DNA of 64,000 nt, from positions 1 to 64,000 of the forward strand of contig OZ025714.1 in NCBI GenBank assembly GCA_964019335.1, given 5' to 3'. The translations under genes were made by a program, and so were the position numbers. Below, piece after piece: positions 53,854 to 63,695 of the stretch. The DNA is from Diplonema japonicum (Eukaryota; Euglenozoa; Diplonemea; Diplonemida; Diplonemidae). The notes under the pieces are model-generated. The model was given only the letters and a program-made list of their open reading frames with translations. It did no database searches and was not told the DNA's origin. How positions within the stretch are numbered: position 1 is the stretch's first letter; every line of letters begins with the position of its first letter.

Positions 53854-54936
53854 TCAATTCACCAGTCCATTCGCCCAGTTCTCAGCAAGGGGCTCAGGCT
53901 GCGGTGCCGTTTTCGTCCACCAGATCATGCACTCATGCTTCATGGCATTCATGAACTCTTCAAAGGACTCCTTTGGAAGAGGCATCACGGGAATACCATA
54001 AATACTGAGCCCCATCTTCAGGATCCCAAGCGGCGCATAATCCTTCCAGCACCACCCTGTGATCAAGTAGGCGGTGAAGCCCCGGTCGTGAAGATGTTCG
54101 AGCACTTTCACCGCATTCGTGACGATTTGAAACCTCCGCCGGGGACCGAACTCCACCACGATGTTCTGCACGATGTCCATCTTCGGCATCGCAGACTCCA
54201 AGGCCACAAGCTCGAAGCCTTCGACATCGATCTTCATGAAGGACACCTTGTGCACCGTGTCAAGCACCTCGGACAGGGGCAGGGCATCGATCTCGCCAGA
54301 CGCATTCACCTGCGCCATCGCAGTGCCACCGTCGCCACGTGTACGCCACATGTTCACCTTCACATGTTCCATCGCAATGGCATGGTTGCGGATGGTGAAT
54401 CTGTTCTGTAGATTGTTCGACTGCACCGACGAGCGAATCAAGGAGACGAGGTTCCTCTGCGGCTCGACTGCGACCACGTTGCGTCCCATTGTCGCGGCGT
54501 ACAAGGAGAAGAAGGCATGGTTCGCCCCCACGTCCACCATGCACGAAGACGTCTCGCTGTCCTCGTTCAGAATGGTCTTCATCAGGTAGTAAGTGAGGTT
54601 CTCGCGTTCGAAGTGGCTCACCATAGAACGCCCGTAGTAAGTAGCTACCTTGAAGTGGGGATGAGGTCCGAAGGATGGGAAATCAGCCAACGGTGCCTTT
54701 GTATCGATATCTGGTTCGGCAGGTCTCGGCTTTTCGTATATTTGCCTATCTGTATCGGCGTCTCTTGGCTTCTCGGTCGCGTGCCCCCCACGGGTAGGGT
54801 CAGGGGTTTCATTTGAAGTTGCGACTACAGCTGGCTTGAGGTTGCTTGCTTTGTTTGAATCACTGTACATCACAATGTTGCTGCTGAAGCCTGCCATGCA
54901 CAGGACTAGCACCAGGCCTGCGATGGCTTTGTTCAT
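53854..54936 (-). CDS. Type II FkbM-family methyltransferase, copy 2
   Basis: 360 residues from MNKAIAGLVLVLCMAGFSSN, a different signal-anchor and a longer polar stem (TPDPTRGGHATEKPRDADTD) before the shared IYEKPRPAEP. The catalytic domain repeats VDVGANHAFFS, VAVEPQRN and IDVEGFE of copy 1. Coordinates are offset by 1,432 bp. The most visible coding change is YYGRSMVS here against YYKRSMVS in copy 1. Identity ends sharply at the stop codon. Confidence 0.9.
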   Translation of the reverse strand: MNKAIAGLVLVLCMAGFSSNIVMYSDSNKASNLKPAVVATSNETPDPTRGGHATEKPRDADTDRQIYEKPRPAEPDIDTKAPLADFPSFGPHPHFKVATYYGRSMVSHFERENLTYYLMKTILNEDSETSSCMVDVGANHAFFSLYAATMGRNVVAVEPQRNLVSLIRSSVQSNNLQNRFTIRNHAIAMEHVKVNMWRTRGDGGTAMAQVNASGEIDALPLSEVLDTVHKVSFMKIDVEGFELVALESAMPKMDIVQNIVVEFGPRRRFQIVTNAVKVLEHLHDRGFTAYLITGWCWKDYAPLGILKMGLSIYGIPVMPLPKESFEEFMNAMKHECMIWWTKTAPQPEPLAENWANGLVN

Positions 54937-55059
54937 TGTGCTGCTCCTTTCCTGTGATATGATTTTTAAGGCAAAAACAAATGACAGAGAGAAACGAAAT
55001 TACAACTCGACAAAAATAGCCCGTTGGTCATGACCGTTGCTATTGATGATGATGGAGGG

Positions 55060-56660
55060 AAAAAGAAGAAAAAAAATAAGAGAAAAACTACAAACACGAC
55101 AACCAAATGAAAATTTTCCACCGTTCAAGCCAACCCGAATTTCATTTTCCACCAAACACGGTAACCCAATTTCATTTTTCCACCAAGCACGGAAACCCAA
55201 TTTCATTTTTCCACCAAAAATGATACCCTAATTTCGATTTCCACCAAACACGGATACCCAATTTCAATTTTCCACCGTTCCCTGTAAACCATCAAAATTT
55301 TCCTTTAGGAAACCTAATTTCGAATTTCCACCAAACACGGAACCTTTCGCATTTTCGTTTTTTTGACTATTTGCGAAATATAGAGCGCACTGCAACAATA
55401 GGAATAAATGATTAGGCAAAAGGAAAAAAAAGGGGGGGGGGGAATGACTCTACACTATGACACTACGTTAGCTGGGTCTGCTTCAGCTCAGAAGAGCACT
55501 TCTAGGAGTCTGCGGCTGTGACGCAGCAGTCGAGTGGTGGGGGTTCTTGCAAGAACGGGCATTGTGCCCCACTTTCTTGCAGTTGCCGCAGGTGTGTCCC
55601 CTCTCCTTCGCTCAGTTTCCTCTTATCCCCCAACGAGGGTCTCCCCGTTCTTGAGTTACAACGGGGGGCTTGAGGTTATCTTCACACAGGACCCTGACAG
55701 AAGGCGGGCGGGGGGTGGCGAAATACATTAAACGCCAAGCGGCGACCCGCAAACACTTGGGAAGGAGATCCAAGTGGTTCTTGTGCCCCGCGGGCCACAG
55801 CACAAATGTGGACGCAAGGTGTTTTCAACACATCCAACCCTGCAGCACACTCAACCCCCCCCCCCCCCCGGGCACCACTCAGGGAAAGAGACTGTGGCCC
55901 TTTGAGCAGAACCCAAGGCCCACCTACGTTGTGTGCTTGCCACTTTCGAAACTGTGGCTTGCGTCATTCTTGGTGGAGACAGCGGCGCAAATCCGCATGT
56001 TGCAATTGCCAACAGGGAAAGAAATGGTGGCACGGTTGTTTTTTCTGACGCTCTGCTTGGCTCTGCGTTCGTCCAACCCAAACAGGGCCACTGCCGTCCC
56101 CACAATTGTGGCGAAAACGGTGTCCTTGGCCAGGGGGTCAGTTAGAACGCCGTGCAACGTGGTTGTGAATAAGGAAGAAGGCGAAATAAATCAAAGAAGG
56201 CTGTGGTAAGTAGTGATAAAGGTTTGGAGTCAGTCAAGTAAAGGACAGTGGAAGGTGGAAAAACTTTTCGAGGATACCGTGGTGGTGGAAATAATTTTCG
56301 AAGTTACCGTGGAAGGTGGAAAAAGCCTTGGTGGTTACCGCGGTGGAAATATGCCGCCAAGTTGCCGTGGTGGTGGTGGAAATTAATTTTCGAGGTTACC
56401 GTGTATGATGGAAATTAATTTTCAAGGTTACCGTGGATGGTGGAAATATGCCGCCAAGTTGCCGTGGTTGGTGGATTTCAAAAGTGGTTACCGTGGATGG
56501 TGGACAAAATATTTTGAAAACGTGTTTGGTGGATATGAAATTGCAAGTTTCCGTGAACAATAGAGAAATATATTCGAGTTACCGTGGACAAAGGGCAAAA
56601 AACAGGTTACAGAGTTTGGTGGAAAATCCAAATTCGCTTGTCGTGTTTGTAGTTTCTCTC
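55060..56660. mobile_element. Foldback-like DNA transposon remnant with subrepeat-bearing inverted ends
   Basis: The left arm (about 55115-55345) repeats a roughly 31-bp unit like TTTCCACCAAACACGGTAAC. The right arm (about 56235-56600) repeats the reverse complement, GGTTACCGTGGATGGTGGAA, with variation. The 0.9-kb centre carries a broken minus-strand coding region, including a CCHC zinc knuckle (TCGNCKKVGHNARSCKN, about 55530-55575) like those ending many Mutator-type transposases. Long inverted arms of short tandem subrepeats define foldback/Galileo-like elements. Frameshifts and stops show it is not autonomous. Exact ends and target duplication are not resolved. Confidence 0.65.
55500..56160 (-). 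pseudogene. Degraded transposase-like gene inside the foldback element
   Basis: Minus-strand fragments in different frames: VFATIVGTAVALFGLDERRA, a middle piece LPKCLRVAAWRLMYFATPRP and the C-terminal CCHC knuckle. They cannot be joined without frameshifts or introns I cannot place. The knuckle suggests a MULE-type transposase; no DDE residues are identifiable. Confidence 0.4.
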
Positions 56661-57239
56661 AAAAAATAATAATAATATCTTTGGTAAAACTCTCATCGTT
56701 TTTTTGGTTGTTTCGAAACCCGAGGTAAAATACCTGCAGAAGTGAATCCTTACTACTTATTATCATTTTAACCTTTTTGCTTTTGAAGGAAAAAAAAAGA
56801 AAGTTAGCCGAAGTTGCACTTCTTTATCCTTTTTCTTCTTGTTTATCCCCCCCCCCCCCCCCCAGTGCATTCTTTTTTCTTTCTCTTCTCTTGGTTTGAT
56901 GTCAAGGAAAAACTTCTCTTTCTTTCTGTGCTTCACTATGTTGCTGTCGTTGTTTTTTTTTTTTTTTCTTTTTTTTTTCTTCCTTTTCTTTTAATCTTGT
57001 CTCCCTTTGCTATAAACTTGTTGAGAAACCCCCCCAAAAAAAGAACTTGTTTATCTTTCTTTTTTCTCTTTTTAAATTCAATAACGGAACATAAATACTT
57101 AAAGAAGGCATGCTCACATGCATGGTTTGCGGACGTGTGGTCCTCCCGTGGATAGGGTGGAAAGCAAAAAAAAAAAAAAAAACGCAGAAAGGGGTGGGAG
57201 TGCAATTGCCGTAAACGTTTACGGCGCTTCAAAAATAGT
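56661..57239. other. Homopolymer-rich spacer
   Basis: T-rich runs, a 15-C run near 56848-56863 and A runs near 57165-57182. No gene supported. Confidence 0.5.
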
Positions 57240-58846
57240 TTACTGATAAAGGTTTGTGATGATGGGACCAAGGTGGTGCACGTCAGACAGCTGTGGTGTG
57301 GTGCGTGTGAACTTTCATTCCACCCCCCCCCCCCCCCCCCCTATTGTTTTGTCATACCTCAACATGTGGTAGAATGTAGGGAATGGATACTTTAAAGAGG
57401 TTGAGCTCAGGCCACAGAGACCTCCCGATGCCCTCCAAGAGGGCGATGGACAGCACAAGGGTGGTGAAGGCCGGATCGAGCTTCACTTGGTTGTTCCGTA
57501 CAACGTCCATAGTGTCGAAGAGAAGCTCGCCGATGTGAACGTCAGCCAAGCAGAACGACCTTCGCAGGCTGGTGTTCACGTTGCTGATGATGTCCTGCAT
57601 CCCGTTCTTGAAAGCCTCCGGGTCTATGCAGCTGTCGTATTTCGCGCCCTTCAGAATCAGATCCCCCGCCAGCCTCCCTTCCCCGCTGCACACCGCAGCA
57701 AACAGCTCCATGAAGTTCTTCTGATCCGTCTTGTTCAGCGTCGACACCAACCCCGCGTCAAGGAACGTTAGCGAGAAGATCCCGTTCTTCTTGTTCACCT
57801 GAACATGGTTTGTTGTTTCTCTTTTTTTTTTTTTTTTTTTTTTTGCACACCAATATGTTCCCAGGGTGCAGGTCTGCGTGGAATAAATTATCGTCGAACA
57901 CCATTTTAAAAAAGGCATGGCACCCTATGGTGGCGATCTTCTGCTTGTCGACCTGGCTCACGTCGTCCTGCTGGTACTCCGTCAGGGAGCAGCCCTCTTC
58001 GAATGTCTCCGTCAGCACACTGTACGAGACGTAAGGTGCGATCGGCACAGGGAAGTGCACGTTTCCAACGTCTTTGAAGGCACGCACGAATCTCTGAAGA
58101 TTGCTGGCTTCCAGTTTGAAGTCAAGCTGGCTCCTCATCAGGTTAGTGAATTCATCACAGGACTCCACCAGTGACAGCCACTGGCTACCTGGTAGCACTG
58201 CTGCAAACGCCCGTGCCCCCATGCCCAGGAGGGACAGGTCGATATCCACCGACTCCTCTACATCGGGATGCATCACCTTCACCACCAGCTCCTGGTTGCT
58301 ACCGCGTAGCTTTGCTTTGTGCACTTGTGCGATGCACCCGGAGTGCAGAGGTTTCTCATCAATGTATTCAAACATTTCGTCCGATCCAAATGACTCTTCG
58401 ATCCGCTTCTTGGTGTTTGCCCATGAGTGTGTTGGGGCGTCGGTGTGCAGGTTTCCCACGACAACACAGAAGTCCTTCCCAAAAAGGTCAGGCCGCGTCG
58501 CCGCCCACTGGCCCAACTTCAAAAAGCACGGGCCTGAAGTCTTAAACATCTGGAGGATCAGCAGGTGCAGCGTGCTCTTGCTGACCATCCGCTCGGAGAT
58601 GGTGTGCAGCAACGCAGCCCACAACAATGGGACGAACACATAGTACACCAAGTATGCTCCTCGGAACACAACTCGCATCATATGCACAACTCCCTTCAAA
58701 CTATTCCGAACGCTCACCTTCACCGGTGCTACCTCCTGCGTCAGCGGTAGGGGTACGATATTCTCGGCGTGACACTTCTGCTCCATCGCCTTGAAGCAGC
58801 ACCCGCTTGCTGTTCCCAACATTGCAGCAACATACCGACGCCTCAT
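57240..58846 (-). CDS. ADCK2: ABC1/UbiB-type atypical kinase, ADCK2-like
   Basis: Exon 1 holds FLKLGQWAATRPDLFGKDFC, the KxGQ motif in an ADCK2-like context, then SGCIAQVHKAKL (the Ala-rich-loop region), VVKVMHPDVEESVDIDL and HADLHPGNIL. An intron of about 55 nt containing a 24-A run is removed (ILVN), giving FSLTFLDAGLVSTL with the metal-binding DAG in place of DFG. A last exon, LSDVHHLGPIITNLYQ, is inferred across an intron with a 20-G run; without it the gene ends at about 57352. Family members act in mitochondrial coenzyme Q biosynthesis. Start MRRRYVAAMLGTASG is a plausible mitochondrial presequence. Confidence 0.88.
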
Positions 58847-59007
58847 TACTGCACCTGTTGTAAGTGAAATTGTAAACCTGCATTCTTATTCTTTTTACTC
58901 AAAACCGGTAGTCTAAGTTAAAGCACGCATTCACTCGTAAAGTTCATGATAATGAACCACAAAACTAATGAACTCCTTTATGTTGCTAGATGCTTCCATC
59001 GTCTCGA
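58798..59007. repeat. Direct repeat A, flanking an insertion
   Basis: About 210 bp, roughly 97% identical to 60771-60979. It includes the first 17 codons and 5' region of the ADCK2-like gene, plus an orphan copy of the last 22 codons (MEASSNIKEFISFVVHYHEL) and stop of the B-box gene. Confidence 0.92.
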
Positions 59008-60770
59008 AGACGACCCCTTCAGCGTGACGACCCCGACAGCTCGCCGTACGGTGCATCGGGGTACTTTTTTGCTGGCAATGCCAGTGACACCAAACCTTTT
59101 CGGATGCTGTCTTGCAAGCCCTTCAGCGTGACGCCGGGTTCTAGATCGTCTTCGAACAAACACCGCTCATTGCAGCGACGTCAGCGGGCCCAGTATGCCT
59201 CCCGCGCAGCATGTTGGCCACGATGGTCTCATTCCGGATCATCACCAAGCATGAATACGTCCTGTTGCACGATGATGCTTCCCCATCGAGGTGTACAGAA
59301 TGCGTGAGGTTCTATGTGATGTTGTACCCGGGTTGCAGGTTGAACACGGCGTGCCCGGTGTGCTCGTCCGTCCGCATCACAGCTTGGTAGTAGTTGGTGG
59401 AGTAGTCTTCCAGCGGACCGTCGACCACGAAATCAGGTTCCGATGAATGTGAGATCCTGACGCGCATCTCGGACTCCCTCTCCATGAGGGAGAATCTCGT
59501 AATACCCCCGAGGTTGCTCCATGACCCGAAGCCCCCAAGCGAGATGGGCCCGTCGCCAAGCCAGAACCCGATAAGACGGTGGAATGCTGTGGATGCAAGG
59601 AGGCTTCCGTAGGAAAACTGCGACGAAACGAAGGCCTCTACAGCACCCCACGGCGACGAATACGAACGAACCCTGGCCAACCCTGGGACCGGGTACTGGT
59701 AAGGAAGGTATGAATCAGGGTTCGGGTTGTACATTTCTGCGACTTGCGCGTAGTTTTTCGAACGGAGGAACGGTTGCAGCTGCCCGCGGTACGGATTTCC
59801 GCAGGGACGCGAACATCGCACCGCTCCTCATTGCGGAAAGAATGCTTGCTGGGTACGCCATAGGAGCGGGCGGGATAACAGCGGGATCGGCGTTCTTCTC
59901 AACATAACTCATCGAGAAGTTCGCGATGGTATCATCTGAATCCACGAACGGCAGACCCACTCGCATGTCGAAGATATCTGTTCCGCTGGGCGACAAGCCG
60001 GTCAGGTCGTACTTCATGAACAAGGTGTTGGTGTATGTTACTTCGACATAAACGGTGAGCTCGCCGACTGTGTCGAAGGTGTTTTTGATATCTGATGAGA
60101 TCTGCTGGCCTTGAAGGACTGCCTTCAGCTCGAAGGTTTCTCCTTTGAAAGTGCCGATTTGAACCTCGGCAAGCTTTCTCCCGCTTCCGTCCTCCGCGTA
60201 CCGCGCAGTTTTTGCGCGTCCGCAGAAGAGAGGAAAACCGTGTCTTCCGCGGTGAGAGAGGTCCCCAAAACGCTTTGCATCGCTATCAGGGACGACGATT
60301 TGAGGAAAACGGTTTCGTTTTTGAAATCCAGGTTTTTAAGAGAGAAGGAAATCCGGTTGGGGTGCATTGCGTCGCTGGGGCGTCCGGGGATCGTGTCTAC
60401 ATAACTCTCAACCTCAACGTCCAGAGAAGGCGTAACATTCACAGGCGCGCTTGCGTTTTCGACAGATGTCAGCCAGTTAGGTTGCGCGGTTTGCGGGATC
60501 AACCACCCGCTGATTTTCTTTAGAGTGAAGCTGTGCAGCGTAGTGATCTGTGAGTGGGATTTTACCACGAAACGCGAACAAGCCCTTCCTGCGCTGCTGC
60601 TCATATCGGTAAAGCCGACCGCCGTGCACTCCGACAATCTCGCATCGTCTTCCTTTACAATCGCCGTTTGCATATTCCAAAATATCACCCGAACGAAAAC
60701 CGAACGTATCTACGCAAGCTTCGTCGCTTACATCGAGCTCCAAGCCCCAAGCACGGGCACACCGACGGGA
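59008..60770 (-). pseudogene. Insertion carrying a decayed surface-protein-like gene
   Basis: 1.76 kb with minus-strand coding fragments in several frames. In 5'-3' order: a GFRSGDILEYANG module with IVGVHGGRLYRYEQQRR; SVENASAPVNVTPSLDVEVE; a beta-rich NRISFSLKNLDFKNETVFL; TVGELTVYVEVTYTNTLFMK; SWSNLGGITRFSLMERESEM; and GRHAGPAD-like remnants near 59200. Frameshifts separate them. The 59020-59535 part is about 95% identical to 5015-5514. Likely parent: a large extracellular or membrane protein of a multicopy family. No retroelement motif is seen inside the insert. Confidence 0.6.
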
Positions 60771-60979
60771 AGCACCCGCTTGCTGCTCCCAACATTGCAG
60801 CAACATACCGACGCCTCATTACTGCACCTGTTGTAAGTGAAATTGTAAACCTGCATTCTTATACTTTTACTCAAAACCGGTAGTCTAAGTTAAAGCACGC
60901 ATTCACTCGTAAAGTTCATGATAATGAACCACAAAACTAATGAACTCCTTTATGTTGCTAGAGGCTTCCATCGTGTCGA
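60771..60979. repeat. Direct repeat B, flanking the insertion
   Basis: Second copy of the roughly 210-bp repeat; differs from copy A by about four substitutions and one indel in a T run. It contains the genuine 3' end and stop of the B-box gene and an orphan piece of the ADCK2-like 5' coding region. Confidence 0.92.
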
Positions 60980-63695
60980 CGGTGACGAGCCTGTCCCTCT
61001 CGGGCTGGGGGAGGATCAGCAGCTGGGCGGCAACCTGTTCGGGGGTGTCGACCCTGTCAGCAAGGTGTGACTTGTACTTGCCCTCCGCAATGTGGTAGAT
61101 CACAGCATCCTGCAGTGCCGCCTTGTAGTCGCTGAAGAAGTCATTGTACCTCGGGTCAGCATCTCGTGACTTCGCCATGATGCGGATGAACTTCGCGTAC
61201 TTTGCGAAGAGCTTCTTGAGAGTCGTACGCCACTCCAAACTGTGCACAAGGCCCCACATGCATTCGAAGCTGTTAGCAAGCTCCCTACTCGTTGCCACCT
61301 CTTGCAACGACGACAGGTACGTCTTGTGCTTATCCCGAGCCCACACTGCAGGCGAGCCTTTGGCAAAGTTCATCCTCGCAGATCTCTTCCCTGTGTTGAT
61401 GACCGTGCTGACGGTGCTCTCTGGCTTCGAAGGCAGTGTAGGGCAAGAGGACCCAGGAGGCGGATACACCCGAGAGGAGAGGTACTGCTTAGGCACCGAC
61501 CAGTCAAGCCTCTCTGCGCTCTTCATCAACTCCTCAACAGGTAGAAGCAGCCTCAGCCCTGTGGCAATCCCCATCGGGCGGTGTAAGCGTATGTTTGCAG
61601 CCTCCCAGAACTCATCATAGGTCACCTCCTGCCGCAAGACAGCACCTAAGGGGTTGATGCTAGAGACGATGTTCGGGTCACCTCTTGAGATGCCCTCTAG
61701 GACGAGCATCGCCACGTCAAGGGTCTTCTTCTCCTCAGTGCAGTGTAGAAGCTCTTTTTCGATGGCCTGAGCCTCCGTCTGCCGCCTGCAATCGATATCG
61801 TTGTGGAGATAATTCCGCCTCTCGTTCAAAGCAGCCACCAGAGAGTCGATCTCGTCGTCGACGTGGCGGTGCAGCTCGTTCTTGTCTAAGGGCACTGTCT
61901 TCGCGAGGTCCTGTGCCGCACGGACGAGGACCTTGAGCTCTTCCTCTTTTCTACTGAGACGGGTTGACTCGACAGAACAGTGTGCAGGGAGGGCGATAAG
62001 TTGTTTCCCGGCATAACGCTCCCGCGTGCACTGCTCGCAAATGATCATTCTGTCTTCTACGCAGAAGTACTTCAGCTGTTCGTAGATGTGCCTCGTGCAC
62101 ACGAAAGGCTCGCGTAGCTTTTGATGCAGCCTCGCATGCAGCCTGTTGCTTGTATCTTCACATGTCTCGACGTAGTTGTAGACTGTTCGGATCACAGATG
62201 CAAACAGCTTCTCGTCGTCGACCGATATCTCCTTCATCATCTTGTGCTTCCTCACCTGCACAGGGTCTTCGCTCATGAAGGACTTCAAGCTTCCCACAGA
62301 AGATGTTTGCATGCTTTTCAAACTTTTCTTCATACTCGTTGCGCGTGATGACCTGCTAATGCTCAGGTCATCATCTTCTTCCTCTTCCTCTTCGTGCACT
62401 GACGTTGCTGTCATTTTCAAATCGTCCCAAATATCTGTGTTGAAGATGCAGCCCGAGTATTCGATTGCATCGTCTGTCTGTTCCTTATCCGACTTCTTGG
62501 CTGGAGTAGTTGCCCGATTGTTGACTGTCAACCTGTTACTCTTGTTGGGGTCTTCTTCAGCCTTCGTCTTCTGATACATTCCAAACGGGGGAAAGAAGCA
62601 GACCGTGTTTTGCTTTGCCGTTGCGACCTTTGCCACACCTCTGGCAGCGCCTCCAAGCTTCGTGATGCCGTGCAGCTCGCGTTGCCTGGGCTTCGTGGGT
62701 TGCGGTGCTATGAGGTTGCTTATGTCGTAGACGGGAGTGGTGGAATCGATGTTTAGTTTCCACAACCGTGTGCCGTCGTTGTACCTACTGTCGTTGGGGG
62801 GTGTGCGCATCTGCACCTTCGGTTTTGCTTTCTTTTTACCCTTTGTAGGGCGCATCGCTTCCTGAAGAGCTTGCTGCCGAAGCTCCGCCTCCTCGGCCTC
62901 CGCCTCCGCGTCGTGATAAGCGCCGATGACAATGGTGAAGGCAACACATGCCTTGTCTTGGGATATATCGAGAGGAAGCTCCACGGAAAGGGGGTGGGTG
63001 ATGGCGGGGAACCAGATGGGAAGTGCTAAGATGACGGAAAGACTGCCGACCCAGTTGACGAGGACGGGCCAGTCGGGCTGCCCGAGTGCAGAGAAGACCA
63101 TCCTGCCAAAGGTGGGGGGGTTGCCGTAGGAGGCATTAGCTTCGAGCTGTGCATGAAACACAAAGTTCAGCGTCGTAAGTGGCGTTGTGAAAATGAAGAC
63201 GACAAGCAACACAAGAGGGGGGTACGGGAGCTTCGCCTCACTCTCGAGGTCTGAACTGCTGCCGTACATGTCGGGCTGCATGGAGTACCACTTCTTGACG
63301 AGGAGCTTCTCAACGATAACAACGTCAGCAAGGTTGCATCCGAGGTTGTGCGCGATCTCAGCGTAGATGCGAAGGTAGTTCTCCGCGTGCATGACAGACA
63401 GCAAGTGATGCAGCTTGTAGATGAGATTGGCGACAAGCTGCCCCGACAAGCGCAGCGCGACGAACGGAAACAAAGCACGCGACACTGCCTCAGCAGTCAT
63501 GACGTGCTTCAGGTTCCCCACCTTCGCTTCGAGGAAATGCAACCTGTCCTCCGTCAGCGTCGGTGTTTTCTCCAGGCCTACGTAATTCGTGATGTGGCTC
63601 TGTAGCGTGGCTATGATGGCGTCATATTCCTCTTCCGTCTTTTTGTGTGGTGTGGTATCGTTTCTTCTTTTTCTTTTTTTGGGACAAGTGGCCAT
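60903..63695 (-). CDS. Membrane-anchored B-box zinc-finger protein of unknown function
   Basis: 930 residues, single exon. Basic N-terminus (MATCPKKRKRRND), helical region, then two hydrophobic segments (PLVLLVVFIFTTPLTTLNFV; VLVNWVGSLSVILALPIWF). A disordered, acidic and Ser-rich middle (HEEEEEEDDDLSISRSSRAT) precedes a B-box-like zinc site: CTRHIYEQLKYFCVEDRMII followed by CEQC, with HC in LPAHCSVE. A coiled coil follows (RKEEELKVLVRAAQDLAKTV), as in TRIM proteins, but no RING. The C-terminus is alpha-helical. The combination of TM segments, B-box and coiled coil is unusual. It is the most upstream gene of the array within this window. Confidence 0.75.
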   Translation of the reverse strand: MATCPKKRKRRNDTTPHKKTEEEYDAIIATLQSHITNYVGLEKTPTLTEDRLHFLEAKVGNLKHVMTAEAVSRALFPFVALRLSGQLVANLIYKLHHLLSVMHAENYLRIYAEIAHNLGCNLADVVIVEKLLVKKWYSMQPDMYGSSSDLESEAKLPYPPLVLLVVFIFTTPLTTLNFVFHAQLEANASYGNPPTFGRMVFSALGQPDWPVLVNWVGSLSVILALPIWFPAITHPLSVELPLDISQDKACVAFTIVIGAYHDAEAEAEEAELRQQALQEAMRPTKGKKKAKPKVQMRTPPNDSRYNDGTRLWKLNIDSTTPVYDISNLIAPQPTKPRQRELHGITKLGGAARGVAKVATAKQNTVCFFPPFGMYQKTKAEEDPNKSNRLTVNNRATTPAKKSDKEQTDDAIEYSGCIFNTDIWDDLKMTATSVHEEEEEEDDDLSISRSSRATSMKKSLKSMQTSSVGSLKSFMSEDPVQVRKHKMMKEISVDDEKLFASVIRTVYNYVETCEDTSNRLHARLHQKLREPFVCTRHIYEQLKYFCVEDRMIICEQCTRERYAGKQLIALPAHCSVESTRLSRKEEELKVLVRAAQDLAKTVPLDKNELHRHVDDEIDSLVAALNERRNYLHNDIDCRRQTEAQAIEKELLHCTEEKKTLDVAMLVLEGISRGDPNIVSSINPLGAVLRQEVTYDEFWEAANIRLHRPMGIATGLRLLLPVEELMKSAERLDWSVPKQYLSSRVYPPPGSSCPTLPSKPESTVSTVINTGKRSARMNFAKGSPAVWARDKHKTYLSSLQEVATSRELANSFECMWGLVHSLEWRTTLKKLFAKYAKFIRIMAKSRDADPRYNDFFSDYKAALQDAVIYHIAEGKYKSHLADRVDTPEQVAAQLLILPQPERDRLVTVDTMEASSNIKEFISFVVHYHELYE

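Noticed and set aside
55670-56209. 180-codon plus-strand frame inside the foldback element
   Set aside because: No domain; the minus strand has the CCHC knuckle and transposase-like pieces.
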